25,732 nucleotides of DNA from Bacteroidales bacterium (GCA_016295455.1 JAEDLE010000026.1:1-25732), one strand, 5' to 3'; positions 14,928 to 22,875 are shown, counted from the stretch's first letter. The notes: a model not told the origin generated them from the letters alone. A program made the numbers and translations.

Positions 14928-15468
14928 GATTCTGCTGCTTGCTCTGCTGGCTTTTGCGCCTGCGGCACATTCCCAGACCGTATCGGTCTCGACCGACCTT
15001 CTGGGATATGCCAACCGTCTCACTCTGAACGGGGCCGCTTCCGTGGCCCTGTCCAGAAGGTGGACCGCCAATCTGGAATTCCGCTACAACCCTTTCAGTT
15101 TCAAAGCGGAAGAAGGGAACGTGACCCAAACGAAACAGAGGTCTGCATATCTGGGCGGCAGGTTCTGGCCCTGGCACGTCTATTCGGGCTGGTGGATGGG
15201 AGCCGGACTCAGGCTTCAGGAATACAGCCTTTCACCCCGTCATTCCCCGGAAACCACTGAAGGGCTGAGAATGGGCGCAGGCTTCGCCGGAGGCTATTCG
15301 TATATGCTGACTCCCTGGCTGAATCTGGAACTTGCCGCAGGACTGTGGGCAGGCTGGGACAGATACCGGCAGTATGACTGTCCCCGCTGCGGAGCCGTGG
15401 TGGAAGAGGGGGAGCGTCCTTTCCTCCTGCCGTATGGAACAATGTTGAACCTCAGCGTCATATTCTGA
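14911..15468 (+). CDS. DUF3575 outer-membrane beta-barrel-type protein
   Basis: This protein has 185 residues from the ATG at 14911 (another ATG lies at 14905). A signal peptide ends near AAHS/Q. The mature part is made of alternating amphipathic strands (VSVSTDLLGYANRL, WTANLEFRYNPFSF, WWMGAGLRLQEYS, LRMGAGFAGGYSYML, LNLELAAGLWAGWDRY) and ends in a Phe, as outer-membrane barrels do. A CPRCG pair (C157, C160) near the end is typical of DUF3575, a family often encoded in type V (FimA/Mfa) fimbrial loci. It overlaps the 3' end of the zincin gene by 17 nt and shares one base with the next gene. Confidence 0.75.
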   Translation: MGTRIRILLLALLAFAPAAHSQTVSVSTDLLGYANRLTLNGAASVALSRRWTANLEFRYNPFSFKAEEGNVTQTKQRSAYLGGRFWPWHVYSGWWMGAGLRLQEYSLSPRHSPETTEGLRMGAGFAGGYSYMLTPWLNLELAAGLWAGWDRYRQYDCPRCGAVVEEGERPFLLPYGTMLNLSVIF

Positions 15469-16271
15469 TGAAACACAGAACAGGACAGTCCTCCATCTCT
15501 GTGATGCTTGCATCCGTATGTTCAATTGTCTCTTTCCTCTGCTGTACGGTCAGGGATGACAGAGATGTCTGTCCTTCCAGGCTCGAGCTGGACTGTACCG
15601 GGCTCGGTCCGGGCGAGGTGCTGCTCGTGCTGCGCTCCGAAGGGGTGCTGGACCATGCCGACACCATCTCCCTGCCCGACGCTCTCGGCGCGGACGGAAC
15701 CTGGCGGGGAGATGTGCCGGGAAGGCTCTGTGCAATAAGTATTTTCTCACCTGTGGAAGCCGTTGCTACTCCTCGGGAAGGCTATGTGGTGGGCAAGGAA
15801 TGCGCGCCCGTCCTGGCCTGGTCCAGATGTTTCGTTCCGGAACGTCCCCTCTACAACTTCAGTGTGAAACTCGGCAAGGAGTACTGCCGCATCACTCTGC
15901 GAGGAGTCGGAGACCTGCCTGAGGGGATGTCCTGCCGGCTGCGTTCGAGGGTGGACGGGATAAAGCCGGGAGGGGAACTCTCCATAGGCGATTGCGAAGT
16001 GGAGGCGGTGCTGCAGGGTGACGGCAGCCGTGTCGCGAACGTGCTCCGCCAGAGGGATGACTCCCTGCTTCTGGAAATCGTGGAGAAGGACGGGGAAGGG
16101 GAGAAGGTCTGCCGAAGCTTTGCCCTGGGCGGCATCCTGATCAAGGCGGGATATGACTGGGATGCCCCCGATCTCGAGGACCTGGTGCTCGATGTGGACT
16201 TTGCGAAGGGGCTGCTCGGCCTCAAAACGGATAAATGGTCGAAGACTTTTGAATTTGCATTTGTTTTTTAG
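15468..16271 (+). CDS. Mfa2/FimB-like fimbrial anchor-type lipoprotein
   Basis: The 267-residue protein starts with a signal segment ending SFLCC (Cys25/26), an imperfect lipobox, and then RDDRDVCPSRLELDC, the short acidic 'D..CP' block that opens many Mfa2/FimB anchors of Bacteroidales type V fimbriae. The rest is predicted beta-rich with several Cys. It starts at an ATG that shares its A with the DUF3575 stop (TGATG), so translation is probably coupled. No major fimbrillin gene is next to it; a tRNA gene follows. The family call rests on the N-terminal block and on the DUF3575 neighbour. Confidence 0.55.
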   Translation: MKHRTGQSSISVMLASVCSIVSFLCCTVRDDRDVCPSRLELDCTGLGPGEVLLVLRSEGVLDHADTISLPDALGADGTWRGDVPGRLCAISIFSPVEAVATPREGYVVGKECAPVLAWSRCFVPERPLYNFSVKLGKEYCRITLRGVGDLPEGMSCRLRSRVDGIKPGGELSIGDCEVEAVLQGDGSRVANVLRQRDDSLLLEIVEKDGEGEKVCRSFALGGILIKAGYDWDAPDLEDLVLDVDFAKGLLGLKTDKWSKTFEFAFVF

Positions 16272-16289
16272 ATTAATTTCGTATATTTG
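16260..16289 (+). promoter_or_regulatory. Promoter of tRNA-Leu
   Basis: TTTG (16260-16263) and TATATTTG (16282-16289) lie 18 nt apart. The -33 element is inside the last codons of the Mfa2-like gene. The tRNA begins 16 nt after the -7 box. Confidence 0.7.
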
Positions 16290-16304
16290 CAGTCCATCGA
16301 CAAT

Positions 16305-16387
16305 GCGCGGGTGGCGAAATGGTAGACGCGCTAGTTTCAGGAGCTAGTGTCAATTGCGACATGTGAGTTCGAGTCTCATCTCGCGCA
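16305..16387 (+). tRNA. tRNA-Leu (anticodon CAG)
   Basis: The 83-nt sequence folds as a type II tRNA. The acceptor stem is GCGCGGG/CTCGCGC with one G-U pair, with discriminator A at 16387. The D-arm has GGTAGACGC. The anticodon arm CTAGT/GCTAG holds the loop TTCAGGA with CAG at 16338-16340, reading CUG. A variable arm (TGTC/GACA) and a T-arm with TTCGAGT follow. The CCA end is not encoded (CGA follows). Confidence 0.95.
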
Positions 16388-16400
16388 CGAGGACAGAGGG

Positions 16401-16435
16401 TGACTATCCAGTCAAGGTGACTGATTAGTCACCTT
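16401..16435 (+). terminator. Tandem hairpins, probable terminator after tRNA-Leu
   Basis: TGACT/AGTCA (16401-16405, 16410-16414) is followed by AAGGTGACT (16414-16422) pairing with AGTCACCTT (16427-16435) around GATT. The tail CTTCCGCTTTTG is T-rich but broken, so termination may be partial and some transcripts may reach polA. Confidence 0.5.
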
Positions 16436-16472
16436 CTTCCGCTTTTGTGTCAGAATAAACATCATCCGACCC

Positions 16473-19118
16473 GTGAAAGCCTTGGACAGTAAGCTTTTTC
16501 TCATTGACGGCCACGCCCTGGTCTTCAAGATGTACTATGCTTTCGCAAGAAGGCCTATGGTCAATTCCAAGGGTGCGGACATGTCCATACTCTTCGGATT
16601 TACGAAATACCTTCTGGAACTCATCGACCGGGAGAAACCGACCCATGTCGCGGTGGCCTTCGACCCTCCGGGAGGAACCTTCCGCAACGAGATGTACCCC
16701 GAATACAAGGCCAACCGTGCCGAGACTCCGCAACTGGTGATTGACTCGCTCGAGCCCCTCATCGGCATATGCAAAGCATTGGGACTGTGCGTGTTGATGA
16801 AACCCGGCTTCGAGGCGGACGATGTGATAGGCACGGTAGCGAAGAAATTCGGAGGGCCGGAACTGGACGTGTATATGGTGACTCCGGACAAGGATTACGG
16901 TCAGCTTGTCGGCGACCACGTCTTCCAGCTCAAGCCGGGAAAGGCCGGTGAACCCGACCAGGTGCTGGACTCTGCGGCAATCTGTGAAAGATACGGGATA
17001 GGAAGCCCTTCCCAGGTCATCGAGATGCTCACCATCTGCGGCGACAGCGCAGACAACATCCCGGGAGTCAGGGGCGTCGGCGAGGTCGGAGCTTCAAAGC
17101 TCATATCCCTCTACGGCAGCGTCAGGGAGATATACTCCAATCTTGACAAACTCACGCCGCGCCAGCGTCAGATGTTCACGGAAGCGGCTTCACACCTTGA
17201 CCTCAGCCACGAACTCGTCACCATAAAGACCGACGTTCCTCTCGAAGAGACCCTTCAGGACATGCTCCTTCCTTCTGAATATGGCAACGCGGCCGCCGAC
17301 CTTTTCTCCAAGTATGAATTCCAGACCCTGATGAGGTATCTGGGGAACGTGCGCGGCAGCGGAAAGGGACGCACCCTGGAGTACAGGACCGTGAGCCCTG
17401 ATGAACTCTGCAGGGAAGCATATGCGCAGGGGCTGGTGGCGGTTGCCGATGACGGAGACGGCACAGGCATATTCGGGGAGATTAGCCTTATCTCGCTGGC
17501 TGTCAAGGTGAAAGACGGGGTGCTGGTGTCAAGCGGCGGCGTGGATGAATTCTCCGCCCTGCTGGAAGACGGGAAAGTGCGCAAGTGCGGATATGCCCTC
17601 AAGCGCCTCATATCCAGGCTCAGGTATGCCGGGCTGACCCTTGGCGGAGGCCTGGACGATCTGGAACTGATGCATTACCTCATAGACCCGGAGCGCGGCC
17701 ATAGGCTGGAACTGCTCGTGTCGGCATATCTCGACGCGGACCTTCCCCGGGAAGAAGAAGGGGAAGAATCCTCCCTGCCGAGCCTTTTTGATGGGGGAAG
17801 TTCCTCATCCCCACCGAGATACGCGGAGGTTGCCGCATATGCGCTGCTCGATGCCCCTCTCAGGACGGGTATGGACGAAGCGGCTGTCACGACTCTCTAC
17901 GAACAGATCGAGGAGCCTCTCATAAGGGTTCTTGCTGATATGGAATATGACGGTGTGAAGATTGACCTGGGGCATCTCCGCTCATATGCCACCTCCCTCG
18001 AGAAGGAACTCTCCGGTAGGGAGAATGAAATCAGGGAAATGGCCGGAGATCCGAAGCTGAACATCTCGTCCCCGAGGCAGGTGGGTGTGCTGCTGTTCGA
18101 GAAACTGAATCTCAATCCTAAGGCAAAGAAAGGCAGCAAGGGGGACTGGACCACTGACGAAGCTGCCCTCAGCGAGATAGCGGATAAACATCCGATAGTG
18201 GGTAAGATATTGGAATACAGGGAAGTGAAGAAACTGCTCTCAACCTACATCAAGCCTTTCCCGCAGTATGTGCTGCCGCTCACCGGCAAGATACACACGA
18301 CCTTCAACCAGGCTCTCACCGCCACAGGAAGGCTGAGCTCCTCAAATCCGAACCTCCAGAACATACCGGTCCGCAGCGACCGCGGGAAGGAGATACGCAA
18401 GGCCTTCGTCCCGTCCGACCCGGCCGGAAGCATACTCTCCGCCGACTACTCCCAGATAGAACTCAGGGTGATGGCACATCTCTGCGGTGACACCCATATG
18501 CTGGAGGCCTTCCGCAGCGGGGTGGACGTGCACAGGGTGACAGCATCCAGGATTTTCGGACTGCCTTACGATGAGGTCAGCCCGGAGCAGAGACGCACGG
18601 CAAAGACCGCCAACTTCGGGATAATGTACGGTATCTCATCCTTCGGCCTGGCACAGAGGCTGGGAGTGTCCCGAGCCGAGGCCAAGGGCATCATAGATGA
18701 CTATTTCGCGGCATTCCCCATGGTCAAGGCCTTTATCGACACGATGATATCCAGCGCCAGGGAGAAGGGTTATGCCGAGACCCTGTTCGGCCGCAGGCGC
18801 TACCTGCCGGACATCGCTTCGAAGAATGTTACGGTCCGGGGCCTCGCGGAGAGGAATGCGGTTAACGCCCCTATTCAGGGCACGGCCGCGGATATGATCA
18901 AGATAGCTATGGTAGGTGTATCCAGGAGACTGGAGGCGGAGGGCTTCCGCAGCCGTATGGTCCTTCAGATACACGATGAACTTCTCTTCGACGTGGTGCC
19001 GGGAGAAGAGGAGAGACTGAAGGCGATGGTGGTGGACGAGATGGAACACGTCATCAGCCTTTCGGTGCCTCTTACAGCAGAATGTGGATATGGAAAGAAC
19101 TGGCTTGAAGCTCACTGA
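16473..19118 (+). CDS. polA: DNA polymerase I with degenerate 3'-5' exonuclease domain
   Basis: Pol I fills gaps and removes primers in repair and lagging-strand synthesis. The 881 residues have an intact 5' nuclease (FEADDVIG 113-120, TPDKDYGQL, GDSADNIPGVRGVG 190-203) and polymerase (motif A DYSQIELR with D658, motif B RRTAKTANFGIMYG, motif C HDE 834-836). In the 3'-5' exonuclease region (about 300-470) the DTE motif is replaced by ADDGDG (325-330) and the YD motif by YA (374-375); only YxxxD (456-460) remains, so proofreading is probably lost. The start is GTG at 16473; no ATG is available nearby. The 3' end overlaps the sigma gene. The protein is shorter than typical Bacteroides PolA. Confidence 0.95.
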   Translation: MKALDSKLFLIDGHALVFKMYYAFARRPMVNSKGADMSILFGFTKYLLELIDREKPTHVAVAFDPPGGTFRNEMYPEYKANRAETPQLVIDSLEPLIGICKALGLCVLMKPGFEADDVIGTVAKKFGGPELDVYMVTPDKDYGQLVGDHVFQLKPGKAGEPDQVLDSAAICERYGIGSPSQVIEMLTICGDSADNIPGVRGVGEVGASKLISLYGSVREIYSNLDKLTPRQRQMFTEAASHLDLSHELVTIKTDVPLEETLQDMLLPSEYGNAAADLFSKYEFQTLMRYLGNVRGSGKGRTLEYRTVSPDELCREAYAQGLVAVADDGDGTGIFGEISLISLAVKVKDGVLVSSGGVDEFSALLEDGKVRKCGYALKRLISRLRYAGLTLGGGLDDLELMHYLIDPERGHRLELLVSAYLDADLPREEEGEESSLPSLFDGGSSSSPPRYAEVAAYALLDAPLRTGMDEAAVTTLYEQIEEPLIRVLADMEYDGVKIDLGHLRSYATSLEKELSGRENEIREMAGDPKLNISSPRQVGVLLFEKLNLNPKAKKGSKGDWTTDEAALSEIADKHPIVGKILEYREVKKLLSTYIKPFPQYVLPLTGKIHTTFNQALTATGRLSSSNPNLQNIPVRSDRGKEIRKAFVPSDPAGSILSADYSQIELRVMAHLCGDTHMLEAFRSGVDVHRVTASRIFGLPYDEVSPEQRRTAKTANFGIMYGISSFGLAQRLGVSRAEAKGIIDDYFAAFPMVKAFIDTMISSAREKGYAETLFGRRRYLPDIASKNVTVRGLAERNAVNAPIQGTAADMIKIAMVGVSRRLEAEGFRSRMVLQIHDELLFDVVPGEEERLKAMVVDEMEHVISLSVPLTAECGYGKNWLEAH

Positions 19119-19686
19119 CCTCACCGACGTGCAGCTGGTGGAAAAGGCCCTCGGGGAAGGCTCCGAGGCGGCATATTTTACTCTGTACACACGCTATCAC
19201 GTAGGCGTGTGCGCCCAGGTGTCCCGTCTGGTGCAGGATTCCGCCGAGGTGGAGGACATCTGTATGGAGACCTTCGAGAAGGCCTTCAAGCAGCTGGCGA
19301 CCTACCGCACCGATATGCGTTTCTCCACCTGGATACTCACCATTGCCAGGAACAGCGCGCTTGACCACGTCAACAGGGAGAAGACCAGGAGCAAGAGGAT
19401 AGAGACCTCATCCCTGGACCAGGACGACAGCAATGCCTCGAAGGTGGTGGACCCTTCCGTGAGCCCTGAGGACGAATACATAATGTCCCAGTGCCAGGAA
19501 AAGTTCGAAACCAGCATAGAAGGTCTTCCGGAACTGTACAGGGAGATAGCAAGGCTCTGCTTCCTGGACAATCTGGGCTACAAGGAGATATCTGAAAAGA
19601 CCGGCGTGCCCGTGAACACTGTCAAGACCAGGGTCAGGAGGGCCAAGATGATACTCACCGACGCAATGCAGGAAGATGAGGATTGA
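19090..19686 (+). CDS. ECF-type RNA polymerase sigma factor
   Basis: This 198-residue protein has sigma region 2 (SAEVEDICMETFEKAF, then MRFSTWILTIARNSALDHVNR, about 51-97) and region 4 (LPELYREIARLCFLDNLGYKEIS, then VPVNTVKTRVRRAK, 146-186), joined by a short acidic linker (DQDDSNASKVVDPS). This is the RpoE/ECF layout. The ATG at 19090 is preferred; a GTG at 19084 is possible. It overlaps polA by 29 nt and lies 16 nt before rsmG. No anti-sigma factor lies beside it, so how it is controlled is not evident. Confidence 0.92.
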   Translation: MERTGLKLTDLTDVQLVEKALGEGSEAAYFTLYTRYHVGVCAQVSRLVQDSAEVEDICMETFEKAFKQLATYRTDMRFSTWILTIARNSALDHVNREKTRSKRIETSSLDQDDSNASKVVDPSVSPEDEYIMSQCQEKFETSIEGLPELYREIARLCFLDNLGYKEISEKTGVPVNTVKTRVRRAKMILTDAMQEDED

Positions 19687-19702
19687 CTAAAGCAGGCGAA
19701 AG

Positions 19703-20362
19703 ATGGACTTCAAGGAATTCAGAAAAGTAGTCCTGGAGGAGTTTCCGGGACTGGATGAGGGCCAGTTGGCGGCATTTGAGGCCATGGAGGCCCTCTACGC
19801 GGACTGGAACAGCAAGATTAACGTCATATCCCGCAAGGATATAGGGGAACTGTACCGGCATCACGTCCTCCATTCCCTGTGCATAGCCTCTTATCTCCAG
19901 AGAGAGCGCCCCGACATGCATCAGGCGCTGGCCGATGGCAGGACCGTGCTGGATGTGGGCACCGGAGGCGGATTTCCGGGCATTCCCCTGGCGGTGATGT
20001 ATCCTGCGTCAAGTTTCACCCTCTGCGATTCCGTGGGCAAGAAGATCATCGTCGCATCAGCGGTTGCAGAGGCGCTTGGACTGGGGAACGTGGAAACCGT
20101 GCACGCAAGGGCTGAGAGCCTTCCGGGCAGTTTCGACTACGTGGTTTCCCGCGCTGTGACCTCGCTGGACAACTTCTATCCCTGGGTGAAGGGCAGATAC
20201 CGCGAGGCCATATTCTACCTCAGGGGAGGGGATGTGGCAATGGAAACGGCGCAGCTGGCTCAGAGCAGCGGACTTGACATGGGGCATATGCACCCGTGGC
20301 CGGTGGACCGATGGCTGGAAGATGAGTACTTCGCCGGCAAATATGTGATTCACATCGGTTGA
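19703..20362 (+). CDS. rsmG: 16S rRNA (guanine-527 N7)-methyltransferase RsmG
   Basis: RsmG uses S-adenosylmethionine to methylate G527 of 16S rRNA in the 530 loop; loss gives low-level streptomycin resistance in other bacteria. The 219 residues include WNSKINVISRKD (35-46), HHVLHSL (53-59), the SAM-binding DVGTGGGFPGIPLA (84-97) and FDYVVSRAV (144-152), all standard for the family. It is preceded by AGGCGAAAG near the ATG at 19703. It is the last gene of the polA-sigma-rsmG run; a T-rich stretch and the rpmH promoter follow. Confidence 0.95.
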   Translation: MDFKEFRKVVLEEFPGLDEGQLAAFEAMEALYADWNSKINVISRKDIGELYRHHVLHSLCIASYLQRERPDMHQALADGRTVLDVGTGGGFPGIPLAVMYPASSFTLCDSVGKKIIVASAVAEALGLGNVETVHARAESLPGSFDYVVSRAVTSLDNFYPWVKGRYREAIFYLRGGDVAMETAQLAQSSGLDMGHMHPWPVDRWLEDEYFAGKYVIHIG

Positions 20363-20384
20363 CCCGAAACAACTTTGATTTTTT

Positions 20385-20415
20385 TTTGTATTTCAAAGCA
20401 AAAAGACTAACTTTG
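20385..20415 (+). promoter_or_regulatory. Promoter of rpmH
   Basis: TTTG (20385-20388), 19 nt, then TAACTTTG (20408-20415) is the textbook Bacteroidota promoter. The leader to the rpmH ATG (20453) is about 30 nt and almost all A and T. Confidence 0.85.
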
Positions 20416-20452
20416 CACTCCCGATTATAGCAAATAATAAAAATATTACATA

Positions 20453-20605
20453 ATGAAAAGAACTTACCAACCTTCAAAGCGCAAGCGTGTGAACAAGCAC
20501 GGATTCCGCGAGAGAATGGCTACAGCCAATGGACGTCGTGTCCTTGCAGCCCGTCGTCGTCACGGACGCAAGAAACTTACAGTTTCATCTGAGGATAGAT
20601 TCTAA
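20453..20605 (+). CDS. rpmH: 50S ribosomal protein L34 (bL34)
   Basis: The 50-residue, very basic protein MKRTYQPSKRKRVNKHGF, followed by ANGRRVLAARRRHGRKKL, is L34 with a short acidic C-terminal tail (SSEDRF). It has its own promoter and terminator, so it is a single-gene unit here, away from the dnaA-rnpA context known from other phyla. Confidence 0.97.
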   Translation: MKRTYQPSKRKRVNKHGFRERMATANGRRVLAARRRHGRKKLTVSSEDRF

Positions 20606-20625
20606 TCTGTAATCCAGAAAGATAG

Positions 20626-20649
20626 CCGGGCTCGCAAGGTCCGGTTTTT
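20626..20649 (+). terminator. Terminator of rpmH
   Basis: CCGGGCT (20626-20632) pairs with GGTCCGG (20638-20644) around CGCAA, with two G-U pairs, and five T follow (20645-20649), then CTTTTTC. The tadA start is 16 nt beyond. Confidence 0.8.
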
Positions 20650-20665
20650 CTTTTTCCCTACTGCA

Positions 20666-21121
20666 ATGGATGAAATCAGGAATGTCCTCGCCGAGGACGA
20701 AAAGTATATGAGGGAGGCCCTCAGGGAGGCTGCCGAGGCCTTCCGCGAGGAGGAGGTGCCCGTCGGTGCGGTGCTGGTCTGCAAGGGCCGCATCATGGCG
20801 CGGGGGCACAATATGACCGAGAGGCTCAACGACCCGACCGCCCACGCGGAGATGCTCACAATCACTGCCGCCACTTCAAATCTGGGGGGCAAGTACCTGA
20901 ACGGCTGTACCTTGTATGTCACCGTCGAACCTTGTCCCATGTGCGCTGCCGCTCTGGGCTGGGCTCAGGTCGGAAGGGTGGTATATGGCGCTGCGGATCC
21001 GAAGAGGGGCTACACCCTCTTCTCGCCGTCCCTGCTGCATCCGAAGACTGAAGTGTCAGCAGGCATACTTGCCGATGAATGTTCGTCCCTTATGACCTCT
21101 TTCTTCAAGGCACGGAGGTAA
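20666..21121 (+). CDS. tadA: tRNA-adenosine deaminase TadA
   Basis: TadA converts A34 of tRNA-Arg(ACG) to inosine. The 151-residue protein has the deaminase zinc site: HAE (H60, E62) and PCPMC (C90, C93), with EVPVGAVLV and MTERLNDPTAH before it. Length is normal. The ATG at 20666 lies just after the rpmH terminator, and no separate promoter is clear, so readthrough may drive it. It converges with the ABC ATPase gene, with 5 nt between the stops and no hairpin there. Confidence 0.94.
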   Translation: MDEIRNVLAEDEKYMREALREAAEAFREEEVPVGAVLVCKGRIMARGHNMTERLNDPTAHAEMLTITAATSNLGGKYLNGCTLYVTVEPCPMCAAALGWAQVGRVVYGAADPKRGYTLFSPSLLHPKTEVSAGILADECSSLMTSFFKARR

Positions 21122-21126
21122 GGGCT

Positions 21127-21810
21127 TCAGAATGACAGCCCGGGATTGCGGAAGCAGGCTTGGAGCACTTCACGTTTCCCGCATTCGGCGGAGTCAAGGA
21201 AGCGGCCTTCCGCCGAGATGCCCAGTATACGGCTGCACATACGGGAACTTTCAGCGATGTCGTGGGAGGAGAAGAGCACGGCTGCCCTGCGTCTGTCCGC
21301 TATGGTCCCCAGGGCTTCCAGCACAGTGATGCGGCTGTCCACATCCAGGAAGGCCGTAGGCTCGTCCAGCATAAGCACGGACGCGTCCCTTGCCAGGGCG
21401 GAAGCGGTGCAGAGTTTCTGGAACTCCCCGTCGCTCAGGCTTGATATATCCCTGTTTTCCAGCTTTGCAAGTCCCAGTATGTCAAGTGCTTCCTCTATCT
21501 TTGGCTCCAGCCTCCTGTCCGCCCTGCCCCAGAAATCGGTCTGCCCGTAACAGGAGGCTAGTATGAACTCCCTTGCCGTGAACCCTTTGAGCTTGGGGAT
21601 ATGGGTCGGCACCATCACTCTCTTTACCTCACCTTCAATCCTGCCCTCCATAGGCTGCTCCACCCCGGCGAGTACCTTCAGCAGAGTGCTCTTTCCCTTG
21701 CCGTTCGCACCGCAGAGCAGCACGCATTCCCCCTCTTCCAGGGAGAATGAAATCTTTCCAAGAAGAGCCTTCCCTTCATAACCTATTACCAGATCCGTGA
21801 CTGTCAGCAT
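21127..21810 (-). CDS. ABC importer ATPase, FecE/BtuD/HmuV-like
   Basis: This 227-residue ATPase should power the adjacent FecCD-type permease for import of iron-siderophore, heme or cobamide. It has Walker A GANGKGKST (34-42), signature LSDGEFQ (125-131), Walker B VLMLDEPTAFLD (145-156) and the H-loop SSHD (181-184). The usual Q-loop glutamine after the third strand is replaced: VMVPTHIPK has Thr69 at that place. The second residue of the canonical LSGGQ signature's Gly pair is Asp, a tolerated change. It lies 13 nt behind the permease gene in one minus-strand operon. Confidence 0.85.
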   Translation of the reverse strand: MLTVTDLVIGYEGKALLGKISFSLEEGECVLLCGANGKGKSTLLKVLAGVEQPMEGRIEGEVKRVMVPTHIPKLKGFTAREFILASCYGQTDFWGRADRRLEPKIEEALDILGLAKLENRDISSLSDGEFQKLCTASALARDASVLMLDEPTAFLDVDSRITVLEALGTIADRRRAAVLFSSHDIAESSRMCSRILGISAEGRFLDSAECGKREVLQACFRNPGLSF

Positions 21811-21823
21811 ATTCGTGTATATG

Positions 21824-22804
21824 TCAGGCTGTGATTCCGTTGCGGCCTCTGATGAGCATCACCAGGACCAGGGGTATGGCGATGAGCGCGGCTGTGCTTC
21901 CGGCAGGAAGCGGCCTGCTCCATATCTGTCCGAGTATGTCGGCGATCAGGGCCATGGCCGCTCCCGTGAGCAGGGACGCCGGTATGACCGAGCGGTGGAC
22001 CGTGGTCCTGAATATGCCTCTGGCAACGTGCGGGGCTGTCATTCCAATGAAGCCTACGGGGCCGCAGAAGGCCGTCACCGCTCCCGTCATCAGGCAGCAG
22101 CTGAGTATTGCCGCCGTCCTGGTCTTCTTCAGCGGTACCCCTGCGAGGGTGGCATATGAGTCTCCGAACATCAGGGCGTCAAGCCCTTTTCCCGTTCCCA
22201 GGGCTATTGCAAGGCCTGCGGCGAGCGCGGCGCCCATCATCCAAAGGTCCGGGGCGCTTCTTCCCGAGAAACTGCCTGCGGTCCAGGAATAATACATCTT
22301 GAGACTCTCGCTGTCGGCTCCGTATGCAATCAGGGAGGTCGCGGCGCTGAAGATGAAGCCCATCATCACTCCGAAGAGCAGCAGCGTGCCACCGTTGCGT
22401 ACCCTGTGCGAGACTGTCGCCATCACCACTGAAGGCACCATGGCTCCGATGAAGGCGGAGGCTGCGATGAAGGTCCTGCCTCCTGCTGCGAGGGCGGAAG
22501 AGGCGAGCACGGTGGCGGCAGCGGCACCAGTCCCAGCTCCTGCGCTGATGCCCATTATGTGAGGGTCGGCGAGGGGATTGCGGAACACGGCCTGCATCTG
22601 GACTCCGGACAGGGCAAGGCAGGATCCGGCCAGCATTGCTGTCAGCACCCGGGGCAGCCTGACGCTGAGCAGTATTTCCCTTGCCAGCCCTTCCTCCACC
22701 AGCTCCCGCAGACCCAGGGGACCGCAGCAGAGGTCAGTGCAGGCCAGAAGGACCACGCAGAACGCGGACGCGATGAAGCACAGGTATGGTTTCCGCTTTG
22801 CCAT
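21824..22804 (-). CDS. FecCD/BtuC-type ABC transporter permease
   Basis: This 326-residue, multi-span inner-membrane permease of the iron-siderophore/heme/vitamin B12 class has the family markers SVRLPRVLTAMLAGSCLALSG (in two blocks), NPLADPHIMGISAGAG and a FCGPVGFIGMTAPHVAR loop that contacts the ATPase. About nine to ten hydrophobic segments are visible. The start is taken as the ATG at 22802-22804; a GTG at 22828 would add eight residues. It is followed by the ATPase. No substrate-binding protein or TonB-dependent receptor is in the window, so the ligand cannot be named. Confidence 0.88.
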   Translation of the reverse strand: MAKRKPYLCFIASAFCVVLLACTDLCCGPLGLRELVEEGLAREILLSVRLPRVLTAMLAGSCLALSGVQMQAVFRNPLADPHIMGISAGAGTGAAAATVLASSALAAGGRTFIAASAFIGAMVPSVVMATVSHRVRNGGTLLLFGVMMGFIFSAATSLIAYGADSESLKMYYSWTAGSFSGRSAPDLWMMGAALAAGLAIALGTGKGLDALMFGDSYATLAGVPLKKTRTAAILSCCLMTGAVTAFCGPVGFIGMTAPHVARGIFRTTVHRSVIPASLLTGAAMALIADILGQIWSRPLPAGSTAALIAIPLVLVMLIRGRNGITA

Positions 22805-22846
22805 ATTCAGAAGATCCGGTTTCCGCACTTGCGGAACTCAAACAGG

Positions 22847-22854
22847 CAAAGATA
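22847..22854 (-). promoter_or_regulatory. -7 promoter box for the FecCD-type operon
   Basis: The minus strand reads TATCTTTG, a TAnnTTTG match, 42 nt before the chosen ATG. No -33 TTTG is found at the normal distance. A small perfect stem TTCCGC/GCGGAA (22821-22836) lies in the leader. Confidence 0.45.
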
Positions 22855-22875
22855 GCAACTTCGGGCTTTTTTCGT

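Noticed and set aside
22821..22836. Stem TTCCGC/GCGGAA before the permease gene as a metal or Fur operator
   Set aside because: It does not resemble a Fur box, and a six-base stem is too short to assign.
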